Assembly: GCA_963847085.1 (NCBI GenBank)
Contig: CAWJYO010000010.1
Location: forward strand, 124,001-188,000
Reading direction: 5' to 3'
Source: Ilyomonas sp963847085
GTDB lineage: Bacteria > Bacteroidota > Bacteroidia > Chitinophagales > Chitinophagaceae
DNA length: 64,000 nucleotides
Part shown: positions 11,423 through 19,084 of the stretch, piece by piece
How positions within the stretch are numbered: position 1 is the first letter of the stretch
Layout: each line of letters starts with the position of its first letter
Notes under the pieces: generated by a model
What the model saw: the letters and a program-made list of their open reading frames with translations, nothing else
The model's database searches: none
What the model was told of the DNA's origin: nothing
Program-made: the position numbers and the translations under genes

Positions 11423-12229
11423 ATGCAAAACCTCATCTTAGAAGCCTGGAGTAACAGAGAATTATTAAAACAAAAACAATATACCGACGCCATAAAAAGC
11501 GTGATGGAAGAAGTAGACAAAGGCCGGCTACGTACTGCTTCACCAACCGAAAACGGCTGGGTGGTAAATGAATGGGTAAAACAAGCCATCTTATTATATT
11601 TCGCCATTCAACCTATGGAAACATTCGATGTTCCTCCGTTTGAGTGGTACGATAAAATGCTTCTTAAAAAAGATTACAAAGAATTCGGAGTTCGTGCTGT
11701 TCCTCATGCCGTAGCACGCTATGGTGCTTACTTAGCAAAGAATGTAGTGCTGATGCCAAGCTACGTAAATATCGGCGCTTATGTTGACGAAGGCACAATG
11801 GTAGATACATGGGCAACAGTTGGCAGTTGCGCACAAATTGGTAAAGGCGTTCATTTGAGTGGTGGCGTTGGCATCGGCGGCGTGCTGGAGCCATTGCAGG
11901 CAAGTCCGGTAATTATTGAAGATGGTTGTTTTATCGGTAGTCGTTCTATCGTGGTAGAGGGTGTAGTAGTTGAAAAAGAAGCGGTGCTGGGTGCGAATGT
12001 TGTGCTTACACAATCAACCAAAATTATTGATGTGAGCGGCAGCGAGCCGGTTGAACATCGTGGTGTTGTTCCTTCGCGCAGTGTAGTCATTCCGGGCACA
12101 TACAATAAGGATTTTCCTGCGGGAAGTTTTGGTGTGAGTTGTGCGCTCATTATCGGTAAACGCAAGCCCAGCACGGATTTGAAGACAAGTTTAAATGATG
12201 CACTGCGCGATTTCAATGTAAGCGTATAA
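11423..12229 (+). CDS. dapD: 2,3,4,5-tetrahydropyridine-2,6-dicarboxylate N-succinyltransferase
   Basis: DapD uses succinyl-CoA to acylate tetrahydrodipicolinate in the lysine/meso-diaminopimelate pathway, which feeds peptidoglycan. The protein is 268 residues, beginning MQNLILEAWSNREL. The N-terminal helical part includes LLYFAIQPMETFDVPPFEWYDK. It is followed by left-handed beta-helix hexapeptide repeats (VLMPSYVNIGAYVDEGTMV, WATVGSCAQIGKGVHLSGGVGIGGVLEP) and ends with the C-terminal GVVPSRSVVIPGTY region. The upstream in-frame extension to 11348 lies partly across the -7 box and is not conserved-looking, so it was discarded. No other lysine gene is adjacent. Confidence 0.95.
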   Translation: MQNLILEAWSNRELLKQKQYTDAIKSVMEEVDKGRLRTASPTENGWVVNEWVKQAILLYFAIQPMETFDVPPFEWYDKMLLKKDYKEFGVRAVPHAVARYGAYLAKNVVLMPSYVNIGAYVDEGTMVDTWATVGSCAQIGKGVHLSGGVGIGGVLEPLQASPVIIEDGCFIGSRSIVVEGVVVEKEAVLGANVVLTQSTKIIDVSGSEPVEHRGVVPSRSVVIPGTYNKDFPAGSFGVSCALIIGKRKPSTDLKTSLNDALRDFNVSV

Positions 12230-12230
12230 G

Positions 12231-12360
12231 TGATTTATGATTTAGATTTAGATTTGTGATTTTGTATGTACAATGCAATAACCTGTTGATTGATGAAAGT
12301 GGTAGCATTGATATGATTCAATTATTCAATCACAAATCAAAAATCTTAAATCAAAAATTC
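12231..12360. repeat. Heptad-periodic inverted repeat 3
   Basis: Arms 12231-12264 and 12327-12360. The left arm repeats TGATTTA/GATTTA units of 6-7 nt; the right arm repeats AATCAAA-like heptads (AATCACA, AATCTTA). The arms are imperfectly complementary and can pair in more than one register. Located between dapD and the LiaF-like gene. Confidence 0.75.
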
Positions 12361-12366
12361 TTTCCT

Positions 12367-12393
12367 GCCGGTAAAATGTTTACCGGCTTTTTT
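12367..12393 (+). terminator. Rho-independent terminator downstream of dapD
   Basis: GCCGGTAAA pairs with TTTACCGGC around a 3-nt loop, followed by TTTTTTAT. It lies just after inverted repeat 3. Confidence 0.8.
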
Positions 12394-12459
12394 ATGCTGT
12401 TTACCGGCTGGTTATTTATTCTTTACCTATCTCTTCTTTTCATCGCTTTGTAAGGTTGA

Positions 12460-12467
12460 TAGCTTTG
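12460..12467 (+). promoter_or_regulatory. Candidate -7 box for the LiaF-like gene
   Basis: TAGCTTTG matches TAnnTTTG, 19 nt before ATG 12487. Confidence 0.55.
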
Positions 12468-12486
12468 TGTAACAAAAGTAAAAACA

Positions 12487-13314
12487 ATGGAAAACGAAGT
12501 AATAAAAGGGGAGAGTAACTTTAATAATCCAAAACAAAACAGCCGGGTGTGGACAGGCATTTTTTTATTGGCTTGCGGCTCTGTTTTACTGGCTTCAAAA
12601 ATGGGCGCACCCATTCCCGATTGGATCATTGGTTGGGAAACACTTTTGATAGCGTTGGGTTTGTTAATTGGCATTCGTTCGCAGTTTCACAATCCGGGTG
12701 CTTTTATTTTGCTGTTTATTGGCGGTGCTTCGTTGATTGACAATCACTTTCCGCAGCTAAGCATTCGCAATTACATCTGGCCTGTTTTTATTATTTTGAT
12801 GGGTATTTATTTTCTTCTGCAGCCTAATAAAAGAAAGCGGCAAAAAGCATGGTCGATACATGAGGACTTACAAAAAAAAATACAAGACGACATACATCAA
12901 AAAATAAATGAGGACATCCAAAATAAATATTATCCAAGTAATGTTCATCCTGCTGAAGATTACAACGCTTCTGTAAGCAGTGAAAGCATGCTTGACGTAA
13001 CGGCTGTCTTTGGTAGCGTGAAAAAAAAGCTCATTTCAAAAACGTTTCGGGGCGGTGATATAACGGCATTTTTGGGCGGCGTTGAAATTGACCTTACAGG
13101 TGCTGATATTCAAACTACGGCTGTGCTTGATGTATCGGCTGTGTTTGGCGGAATTAAGTTGATCATTCCATCCGATTGGAAAGTGCAAAACAAAGCTACG
13201 GCTGTGTTTGGCGGTGTTGAAGACAAGCGTGCCATGCCAGCTTCATTCAGCAACAAAGTATTAGTTATTGATGGTACTGCTGTGTTTGGCGGCATTGAAT
13301 TGAAGAGCTATTAA
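12487..13314 (+). CDS. LiaF-like membrane protein with C-terminal AVFGG repeat domain
   Basis: 275 residues. The N-terminal third holds three to four hydrophobic segments (WTGIFLLACGSVLLA, LLIALGLLIGI, AFILLFIGGASLI, YIWPVFIILMGIYFLL), as in the LiaI/LiaF transmembrane region. A charged linker (about 115-155) follows. The C-terminal LiaF-type beta domain carries repeated VTAVFGSVKK, VSAVFGGIKL, ATAVFGGVED and GTAVFGGIEL motifs. In Firmicutes LiaF inhibits a cell-envelope-stress kinase. Here a LytS/LytR pair lies downstream beyond two interrupting genes, so a role in an envelope-stress circuit is a reasonable inference, not shown. Translation is expected from the ATG; the TAnnTTTG box sits 19 nt upstream. 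Confidence 0.8.
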   Translation: MENEVIKGESNFNNPKQNSRVWTGIFLLACGSVLLASKMGAPIPDWIIGWETLLIALGLLIGIRSQFHNPGAFILLFIGGASLIDNHFPQLSIRNYIWPVFIILMGIYFLLQPNKRKRQKAWSIHEDLQKKIQDDIHQKINEDIQNKYYPSNVHPAEDYNASVSSESMLDVTAVFGSVKKKLISKTFRGGDITAFLGGVEIDLTGADIQTTAVLDVSAVFGGIKLIIPSDWKVQNKATAVFGGVEDKRAMPASFSNKVLVIDGTAVFGGIELKSY

Positions 13315-13315
13315 C

Positions 13316-13397
13316 TAATTTATGATTTATGAATTATGATTGATGATCTGAAAAGGCAGTGATGCTGTTATTCAATATTTATAATTCACAAATCACA
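13316..13397. repeat. Heptad-periodic inverted repeat 4
   Basis: The left arm consists of heptads such as TGATTTA, TGAATTA and TGATTGA from 13316. The right arm ends at 13397; its core 13382-13397 pairs with 13323-13338. It resembles inverted repeat 3, about 1.1 kb away, in sequence and layout. Confidence 0.7.
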
Positions 13398-13469
13398 GGT
13401 AGTGGTACAGTTTGAAATATTTCAATTAAAACCTGTCAGGTTATACGTTTACGATAATCGTAAAAATAA

Positions 13470-13840
13470 GTAAATCTGAACTGGTATCTTGCAAATGTAC
13501 GCTTGTTTATCAAATTATATATGGCGATGGTTTTTACAACGCACAATTCAGCGAGCAATTGCGCTTGGTAGAAGCCGTTGATGAAGTGCACGCTTTTACA
13601 AAAGCGCAATTATTGGGACATAAAGAAGAAAGCACTTTGTTAGATGAAAACAATGCGCTGATACAATGGAAGTTTATAGATGTTTGCGAACTGATAATGA
13701 TTGATTCGATGGCCGATGGAGCAGAAGTGATGTCGCAGATTAATGAGCCGGCCTGCACAAAAGCGTATGTAAAAGCTATCAAAAGGCAAGCATCGCAACT
13801 GCTATCGGATAGCTGCACCAAATGCTTTCAACAAAATTAA
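13470..13840 (+). pseudogene. DUF4288 domain gene, frameshifted and without a clear start codon
   Basis: Two frames together give a DUF4288-like protein: NWYLANVRL (frame open from 13470, the Asn codon at 13479) and then, after a shift near 13503, LVYQIIYGDGFYNAQFSEQ. It continues with RLVEAVDEVHAFTKAQLLG and ALIQWKFIDVCEL to the stop at 13838-13840. This order matches the small cytoplasmic DUF4288 proteins of Bacteroidota, whose function I do not know. No ATG, GTG or TTG precedes NWYLA in its frame, so besides the frameshift the start is missing. The 3' end carries one copy of a 29-bp direct repeat. Real pseudogene or sequence error cannot be separated here. Confidence 0.6.
13808..13836. repeat. 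Direct repeat, copy A
   Basis: 29 bp containing ACCAAATGCTTTCAACAAAA. It matches copy B (14696-14724) at 27 of 29 positions. It lies in the last codons of the DUF4288 gene. Confidence 0.85.
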
Positions 13841-13934
13841 TGTAGATGAACTTTTGAAATTTAGTATTCTTAATTAGCAGCAACATGACAAGTGATTTGT
13901 TTTGTTAATAGTTTTAAAACCGGCACATTACGAA

Positions 13935-14576
13935 ATGATTAAAAGGCATTCAGTTTTGATAGGAATAACTATTTCATTGGTTTTCTTTATCATAGCAATT
14001 TTACTTTATCCAGGCGGATCAATGTTTGATGAAAATGCTATTGGCTTTGACTGGAAGAGAAATTTCATAAGCAATCTGTTCGCAGCAAAAGCGTTAAATG
14101 GCTATGAAAACCCTTCCAGAATCTGGGCATACTTAGGGATGATTTTGCTTCCTCTTAGTTATGCAGTTTTTTTCGCTAACATGTCAAAAAAACTACCTGA
14201 AAAAAAAGCTGCAAAGATTTTAAAATACGGGGGTGCAGCTAATATTCTATGTATGTTTTTAATCGTAACACCTTTGCATGATTTAATGCTAAACATATCA
14301 ATCACTTTATTTTGGACATGCATGGTTATCATCACCGTTTTTATTCTAAAAACAAATCTTCATTTATTTAAAGTTTTTTGTGTAGTGTGTCTTATGATCT
14401 TTTATTACAGTATATTTTTATGGGCTACAAACGATTGGGATATTTTACCGACCACGCAGAAAGTAAATTTTATCAATTCCGCTTTATTAATTTTAGGACT
14501 TGAGTATTTTACCAAACAAGAAGATTTTGCTCATATTAAACCAGAAAGACAGAAAGGACAAGCAACGAACCGCTAA
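13935..14576 (+). CDS. Multi-pass membrane protein, function unknown
   Basis: Start placed at ATG 13935 (MIKRHSVLIG), since it directly precedes the first membrane helix. An upstream in-frame start at 13902 would add 11 polar residues. The protein is about 213 residues with six hydrophobic helices, including ISLVFFIIAILLY, WAYLGMILLPLSYAVFF, ANILCMFLIVTP and VFCVVCLMIFYYSIFLWA. The loop FDWKRNFISNLFAAKALNGYENPS resembles the first loop of DUF998-like membrane proteins, but I cannot assign a family firmly. Base use is more AT-rich than its neighbours. The gene is bracketed by a 29-bp direct repeat 888 bp apart, consistent with insertion between the DUF4288 and LytS genes. Confidence 0.65.
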   Translation: MIKRHSVLIGITISLVFFIIAILLYPGGSMFDENAIGFDWKRNFISNLFAAKALNGYENPSRIWAYLGMILLPLSYAVFFANMSKKLPEKKAAKILKYGGAANILCMFLIVTPLHDLMLNISITLFWTCMVIITVFILKTNLHLFKVFCVVCLMIFYYSIFLWATNDWDILPTTQKVNFINSALLILGLEYFTKQEDFAHIKPERQKGQATNR

Positions 14577-14734
14577 CCTGGCATTGCCAAAGCCGCACTT
14601 ATGTAAACTCTATTGAGTAAACCGTAGTCATTCAAAAATTTGTAAATGTAGTGAACGGCAATACTGAAATTCCTCGCCTTCGATAATAGCTAAACGATAG
14701 TTGTACCAAATGCTTTCAACAAAAAAAATTTTCA
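14577..14734. other. Gap with direct repeat copy B
   Basis: Non-coding stretch between the membrane protein and the LytS gene. It holds direct repeat copy B at 14696-14724 (27/29 identical to 13808-13836). No promoter box or terminator was recognised. Confidence 0.6.
14696..14724. repeat. Direct repeat, copy B
   Basis: 27 of 29 positions identical to copy A (13808-13836), in the gap 10 nt before the LytS-type gene. The two differences are both C to T. Confidence 0.85.
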
Positions 14735-15784
14735 TTGGCAGCCAATTCTTTTTTTAATAAGAAAACGGCCGCTGGTTTTACCGGCTGGACAGTGCTTTGG
14801 TACGCGCTGCAAACTTTCATCATCAACAAATACATCCATAATCTTACAATAAGCGTAGCCGATGCTTTTGTAAGTATGAACTTCATAACATTAGCCTGCC
14901 TGCTCATCATTAACAACTTCCGGTTTTATCTGCCGCGGCAAGAACAGTTTTGGTATGTAACCATTATCAGTATTGTGTTAGGAGCGGTGGCAACAGGCCT
15001 TGCCAGTTTTGTTTTGCATCTTATTTTTCACAACAATGTTGCTTATTTGTCGCTGCTCGTAAGCTCATGGTTATTGCGTTTTGCGTTATCTACTTTACTA
15101 ATTGCCTGTACAGGTATCATTGGAATGTTGTGGTATTCTTTGCAGGAACAAAAAGAAGCGGAGCGCCGCTCTCATCATGCCGAAAAAATGTTGAAAGAGG
15201 CTGAGTTGTATAAGCTTCGCGAACAACTACAACCACATTTTTTATTCAATAGCTTAAACTCAATCAGTGCACTTACCATTACCGATGCAAAAGGCGCAAG
15301 GCACATGATTCAACAGCTCTCAGATTTTTTGCGAAGCACTTTGCAACGCAACGAGCAGCAAATGATAACCTTGAAAGAAGAAATGGCTCAACTGACTTTG
15401 TATCTAGAAATTGAAAAGGTTCGGTTTGGTCATCGCCTGCAAACGAATATTGATTGCAATGAAGAAGCGATGCAATGTAAAATGCCTGCTTTGCTGTTGC
15501 AACCGGCTGTAGAAAACGCCATTAAGTTTGGTTTATATGATACTTTGGATGATGTTACCATCGAAATAAAAGCGGCAAAACAAAACGATGATTTGCTCAT
15601 CACCATTAGCAATCCTTTTGATGCTGAAACTGCGCAACCCGCACAGGGTACAGGTTTCGGGCTGCAGTCCATCAAACGCAGATTGTATTTATTGTATGCA
15701 CGGCAGGATTTGCTGCAAACGCATCAACACGAAAACATTTTTACAACTACGATTTTAATTCCTTTTACTTTTCTAAACCAATAG
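14735..15784 (+). CDS. LytS-type sensor histidine kinase (His_kinase family)
   Basis: 349 residues from TTG 14735; no in-frame ATG precedes the first helix. Four hydrophobic segments occupy about residues 14-130. A coiled coil (EAERRSHHAEKMLKEAE) is followed by the LytS-type phospho-acceptor motif LREQLQPHFLFNSLNSISAL and the ATPase lobe (LLLQPAVENAIKFGL, GTGFGLQSIKRRL). The family senses membrane or envelope signals and phosphorylates a LytTR response regulator. That partner begins 3 nt after this stop codon, so the two form an operon. The start is uncertain because the region just upstream is the second copy of a direct repeat; the original promoter may have been displaced. Confidence 0.9.
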   Translation: MAANSFFNKKTAAGFTGWTVLWYALQTFIINKYIHNLTISVADAFVSMNFITLACLLIINNFRFYLPRQEQFWYVTIISIVLGAVATGLASFVLHLIFHNNVAYLSLLVSSWLLRFALSTLLIACTGIIGMLWYSLQEQKEAERRSHHAEKMLKEAELYKLREQLQPHFLFNSLNSISALTITDAKGARHMIQQLSDFLRSTLQRNEQQMITLKEEMAQLTLYLEIEKVRFGHRLQTNIDCNEEAMQCKMPALLLQPAVENAIKFGLYDTLDDVTIEIKAAKQNDDLLITISNPFDAETAQPAQGTGFGLQSIKRRLYLLYARQDLLQTHQHENIFTTTILIPFTFLNQ

Positions 15785-15787
15785 GTA

Positions 15788-16525
15788 ATGAAAGCGGTAA
15801 TTATTGATGACGAACCCTTAGCAAGAAGCATTGTGAAAGAGTATTTGAAAGAGCATCCTGACATAGAAATTATTAGTGAATGCAACAACGGTTTTGAAGG
15901 CGTAAAAGCGATTAGCGAACACAAACCCGACCTGGTTTTTTTAGACATTCAAATGCCCAAGATTAATGGTTTTGAAATGCTGGAATTAATTGACAATCCG
16001 CCGCCCGTTATCTTCACAACTGCCTTTGATGAATATGCCATTAAAGCTTTTGAAACACATGCTATTGATTATTTGCTGAAGCCGTTTGATAAAGAACGTT
16101 TCGACAAAGCGGTACAAAAATTTATTGGGCAAAAACAAACTTCTGCTGCTACACAATCTGTAAAACCGTTGCTCGATTCTGCAATTGAAAAAGAACAAAA
16201 CCATCGCGTTGTGGTAAAAGATGGCAGCAAAATAAAAATTATTCCGGTGCATCAAATTCAATACATAGAAGCGGCTGATGATTATGTGAAGTTGATAACG
16301 GGCGAAGGTTCTTTTTTAAAAAATAAAACCATGTCTTTTTACGAAAGACTGCTGGCAGCACAGAATTTTGTTCGCATCCATCGCTCTTATTTGGTGAACA
16401 GCAGTTTAATAACGCGCATTGATTTATTAGAAAAAGAAGGTCATGTAGTATCGTTGAAAAGGGGGCAGACACTGCCGGTAAGCAAAACCGGATATGCTAA
16501 ATTAAAGGAGCAACTGGGCATCTGA
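15788..16525 (+). CDS. LytTR family response regulator
   Basis: 245 residues. The receiver domain shows AVIIDDEPLAR, LVFLDIQMPKINGFEML (phospho-Asp), a Thr switch in VIFTTAFDEYAIKAF, and the conserved Lys in DYLLKPFDKERF. After a linker (about 120-145) the LytTR DNA-binding domain follows: IQYIEAADDYVKLITGEGSFL, FVRIHRSYLVN and LPVSKTGYAKLKEQL. It is the transcriptional output of the LytS kinase 3 nt upstream. Targets are unknown; the LiaF-like gene and the DUF6799 gene on either side are candidates by proximity only. A copy of GGCAAAAACAAA lies in its coding sequence and another just after its stop. Confidence 0.95.
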   Translation: MKAVIIDDEPLARSIVKEYLKEHPDIEIISECNNGFEGVKAISEHKPDLVFLDIQMPKINGFEMLELIDNPPPVIFTTAFDEYAIKAFETHAIDYLLKPFDKERFDKAVQKFIGQKQTSAATQSVKPLLDSAIEKEQNHRVVVKDGSKIKIIPVHQIQYIEAADDYVKLITGEGSFLKNKTMSFYERLLAAQNFVRIHRSYLVNSSLITRIDLLEKEGHVVSLKRGQTLPVSKTGYAKLKEQLGI

Positions 16526-16592
16526 AATTGGGGCAAAAACAAACATTCAGATTTTTCGTTGGCTTATAATTTGCCTGATATTTAAAAAAGCT

Positions 16593-16973
16593 ATGAAAAA
16601 AACATTTGTATTTGCAGTATCGCTTATTATAAGTGTTGCTGCGTTTTCACAGGATTCATCTACGACGCGCCCGATGGGCGGCGATAGTATGCATCATAAG
16701 ATGAACGACATGGGCATGGGTATGCATAAAATGAAAGATTGTATTATGATGGAAAACGGGTCGCCCATGGTAATGAAAGGCGGACAAAGTATGCCGTTAA
16801 GCCAAACCATGACCTTATCAAACGGAACCCAGGTAATGAGCGATGGAACTGTAAAAATGAAAGATGGAGCTACAAAAACAATGAAGGATGGCGATTGCAT
16901 TTACATGGATGGCTCGATGGCAAAAATGCCCATGAAAGGCAAAATGAAAATGAAGAAAGACAGTACGATGTAA
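16593..16973 (+). CDS. Met-rich secreted DUF6799 protein
   Basis: 126 residues with an N-terminal signal peptide (about 19 residues, ending in AAFSQ). The mature part is unusually rich in Met (24 of 126 overall) and Lys. It carries imperfect repeats of the type VMKGGQSMPL, QVMSDGTVKMKDG and KTMKDGDCIYMDG, typical of the DUF6799 family. The reaction or partner is unknown. Met-rich exported proteins often bind copper or silver, but no copper gene is nearby, so this is only a suggestion. A hairpin terminator follows the gene. Confidence 0.75.
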   Translation: MKKTFVFAVSLIISVAAFSQDSSTTRPMGGDSMHHKMNDMGMGMHKMKDCIMMENGSPMVMKGGQSMPLSQTMTLSNGTQVMSDGTVKMKDGATKTMKDGDCIYMDGSMAKMPMKGKMKMKKDSTM

Positions 16974-16993
16974 TTTGAGAAAATGTGCAAAAC

Positions 16994-17020
16994 AAAAAGC
17001 TACTGAAACGTAGCTTTTTT
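16994..17020 (+). terminator. Rho-independent terminator after the DUF6799 gene
   Basis: AAAAAGCTAC pairs with GTAGCTTTTT around the loop TGAAAC, followed by a T tract. Confidence 0.8.
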
Positions 17021-17026
17021 TATTCT

Positions 17027-17034
17027 TACTTTTG
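17027..17034 (+). promoter_or_regulatory. Candidate -7 box for murI
   Basis: TACTTTTG matches TAnnTTTG and ends 10 nt before ATG 17045, implying a very short 5' leader. Confidence 0.6.
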
Positions 17035-17044
17035 AAGCTATATC

Positions 17045-17881
17045 ATGAACCAGATTGCATCCAATGCTTCTCCAATCGGCGTTTTCGATTCGGGTTATGG
17101 CGGCCTTACAGTGCTGCAGGCTATCGTGCAAAAACTACCGCAATACAACTACATTTATTTGGGCGATAATGCCCGTGCGCCTTATGGCAACCGCTCGTTT
17201 GAAACGGTTTATCATTACACATTGCAAAGCGTAAAATGGTTGTTCAGTAAAGGCTGCCCGTTGGTTATTCTTGCGTGCAACACTGCGTCGGCAAAGGCTT
17301 TGCGAACCATACAGCAAAACGACTTACCAAATATTGATGTTTCCAAAAGAGTATTGGGTGTAATCCGGCCAACATCCGAAGTGATTGGCACTTTCACGCG
17401 CAATAAAAAAATTGGTGTGATGGCAACCAAAGGCACAGTGGCTTCGCAATCGTATGTGATTGAAATCAATAAATTCTTTCCCCATGTGCAGGTTATTCAG
17501 GAGGCTTGCCCCATGTGGGTTCCGTTAGTTGAAAATAATGAACATGAACATCATGGTGCCGATTATTTTGTAAAGAAATGTATTGATGAATTAATAAGAA
17601 AAGATAGAAAGATTGACACTGTGTTGCTTGCCTGCACGCATTATCCGTTGTTGATGAAAAAGATTCGCGAATACATGCCGGTTGATGTAAAAGTAATTTC
17701 GCAGGGAGCTATTGTTGCCAACAGCCTGGAAGATTATTTACATCGTCATCCCGAAATAGAAACAAAATTGGGCAAATTTGCGGAGCGGCATTTTTATACT
17801 ACCGACGATATTGCCGACTTTGATGCACAGGCAGAAAAGTTTTATGGCGAAAAAGTAAAATCAGAGTTTGTAGAGTTGTAA
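17045..17881 (+). CDS. murI: Glutamate racemase
   Basis: 278 residues. MurI converts L- to D-glutamate for peptidoglycan, in the cytoplasm. The substrate site begins PIGVFDSGYGGLTVL and continues YIYLGDNARAPYGNRS. The two catalytic cysteines are in VILACNTASAKAL and VLLACTHYPLL. The length is normal for the family. An alternative start is not needed: ATG follows the promoter box closely. It stands alone, with an inverted repeat between it and rpmH. Confidence 0.95.
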   Translation: MNQIASNASPIGVFDSGYGGLTVLQAIVQKLPQYNYIYLGDNARAPYGNRSFETVYHYTLQSVKWLFSKGCPLVILACNTASAKALRTIQQNDLPNIDVSKRVLGVIRPTSEVIGTFTRNKKIGVMATKGTVASQSYVIEINKFFPHVQVIQEACPMWVPLVENNEHEHHGADYFVKKCIDELIRKDRKIDTVLLACTHYPLLMKKIREYMPVDVKVISQGAIVANSLEDYLHRHPEIETKLGKFAERHFYTTDDIADFDAQAEKFYGEKVKSEFVEL

Positions 17882-17882
17882 G

Positions 17883-17981
17883 GGAAGCTGCGAGCTATGA
17901 GCTATTAGCTGCAAGCAAAGAACTGTATGCTTTGTGTGATTTTTCTTACTCGTAGCTCGCGGCTGATAGCTCGCAGCTTCC
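17883..17981. repeat. Heptad-periodic inverted repeat 5 (AGCT type)
   Basis: Arms 17883-17915 and 17948-17981; the outermost 16 bp (GGAAGCTGCGAGCTAT) are perfectly complementary. The left arm is a run of heptads such as GCTGCGA, GCTATGA and GCTATTA; the right arm repeats CGTAGCT-like heptads. Confidence 0.85.
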
Positions 17982-18026
17982 TTTGTTACTCGTTTCTTAA
18001 ATCTTTTCTTTTATTCATTTTTTCTT

Positions 18027-18034
18027 TACTTTTG
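18027..18034 (+). promoter_or_regulatory. Candidate -7 box for rpmH
   Basis: TACTTTTG, a perfect TAnnTTTG match, gives an rpmH leader of about 80 nt. Confidence 0.55.
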
Positions 18035-18120
18035 CCGCCCTTTCACCGGGCAGGCAGTGATGGTGACTGTTGCCTGAATGAGATAACAACATTTTGGAGC
18101 ACCCGTAAACGCATTATAAC

Positions 18121-18276
18121 ATGAAACGTACATTTCAGCCGCACAATCGTCGTCGCAAATCGGTACATGGTTTTCGTAAGCGTATGCAAACCGCCAATGG
18201 GCGAAAAGTATTGGCAAGCCGCCGCGCGAAAGGACGTCATAAACTCACGGTTTCTGACGAAAGAAAATTGAAATAG
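18121..18276 (+). CDS. rpmH: 50S ribosomal protein L34
   Basis: A 51-residue Arg/Lys-rich protein beginning MKRTFQPHNRRRKSVHGF, continuing RKRMQTANGRKVLASRRAKG and ending LTVSDERKLK. This is the unmistakable L34 signature, KRTFQP plus GFRxRMxTxxGRxVLxxRRxKGR. Part of the large ribosomal subunit. It heads the conserved rpmH-rnpA-yidD cluster. A small hairpin before rnpA may attenuate read-through. Confidence 0.98.
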   Translation: MKRTFQPHNRRRKSVHGFRKRMQTANGRKVLASRRAKGRHKLTVSDERKLK

Positions 18277-18314
18277 CATTTTTGTTTTTGTACAAATTTT
18301 TAGTCTATACCAAA

Positions 18315-18338
18315 GAGCCTCTTTTACGAGGCTTTTTG
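18315..18338 (+). terminator. Terminator or attenuator between rpmH and rnpA
   Basis: AGCCTC pairs with GAGGCT around TTTTAC, followed by TTTTG. The stem is short, so partial read-through into rnpA is likely. Confidence 0.6.
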
Positions 18339-18351
18339 TTTTACCGGAATA

Positions 18352-18759
18352 ATGAGTAAAGCCTTTTCATACGGAAAAAAGGAAAAACTGAAAAAGCGCA
18401 AACAGTTGGCTGAACTGTTTGAAAGCGGACAAACGTTTCTCATTTTCCCGATAAAAGTGTTTTATAAAAAAAGCCCGCAGCTATTAGATTTTTGTATGAA
18501 AGCTGGCGTTGGCGTGAATAAGCGCAATTTTAGAAAAGCGGTTCATAGAAACCGCATCAAGCGCTTGCTGCGTGAGGCTTACCGGCTCAACAAACAACCT
18601 TTGCTAAACTATCTTGTGCAGCACCAAAAAGAAGCCATGGTGTTCTTTTTGTATGTTGATAAAACTCTTCCGCAAAAGGGAGCATTACAAAATAAAATGC
18701 CTTTTGCCATTCGTGAACTGATAAAACGATTGAATGAAAGCCCTGCTCAAAATACTTAG
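18352..18759 (+). CDS. rnpA: Ribonuclease P protein component
   Basis: 135 residues, beginning MSKAFSYGKKEKLKKRKQL. The protein cofactor of RNase P helps process the 5' ends of tRNA precursors. The family's RNR motif is present as AVHRNRIKRLLREAYRL, and the N-terminal F-x-x-x-K pattern fits. It lies downstream of rpmH, and its 3' end overlaps yidD by 26 nt, the usual translationally coupled arrangement. Confidence 0.95.
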   Translation: MSKAFSYGKKEKLKKRKQLAELFESGQTFLIFPIKVFYKKSPQLLDFCMKAGVGVNKRNFRKAVHRNRIKRLLREAYRLNKQPLLNYLVQHQKEAMVFFLYVDKTLPQKGALQNKMPFAIRELIKRLNESPAQNT

Positions 18760-18964
18760 TTATCCTTTTATCTTTTTGATAAAAATATACCAGCATATTA
18801 TTTCGCCGCTGTTAGGCCCGAAATGCAGGTTTACGCCTACTTGTTCCAATTATGCTGTAGAAGCCTTTTCAAAATATGGTTTGTTCAAAGGGTTTTGGCT
18901 TTCTGTTAAACGCATTAGCCGTTGCCATCCCTGGGGCGGACATGGTTACGATCCGGTGCCGTGA
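18734..18964 (+). CDS. yidD: Membrane protein insertion efficiency factor YidD
   Basis: 76 residues with one N-terminal hydrophobic segment (LLKILSYPFIFLIKIYQHII). The family core follows: SPLLGPKCRFTPTCSNYAVEA, then FWLSVKRISRCHPWGGHG, containing the conserved Cys residues and the HPWGG motif. The family assists YidC-dependent membrane insertion. It overlaps rnpA by 26 nt. yidC is not in the window. Confidence 0.95.
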   Translation: MKALLKILSYPFIFLIKIYQHIISPLLGPKCRFTPTCSNYAVEAFSKYGLFKGFWLSVKRISRCHPWGGHGYDPVP

Positions 18965-19084
18965 GAAGCTGGCAAGTCGGAAAGACTCAGAAGCTGATGA
19001 GAAAGTGTTGTTTGATAAAGCATACTTCCAACAACAAAAGCCGTTGCAATCACAACAGCTTTTTATAAATTAGGATAGCTTCTT

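Noticed and set aside
12256..12453. 65-residue plus-strand frame between dapD and the LiaF-like gene
   Set aside because: It runs across inverted repeat 3 and the terminator, and its sequence reflects the AT-rich repeats.
14735..16525. LytS/LytR as murein-hydrolase regulators lytS/lytR proper
   Set aside because: Only the domain families match. No lrgAB/cidAB genes are nearby, so gene symbols were not assigned.
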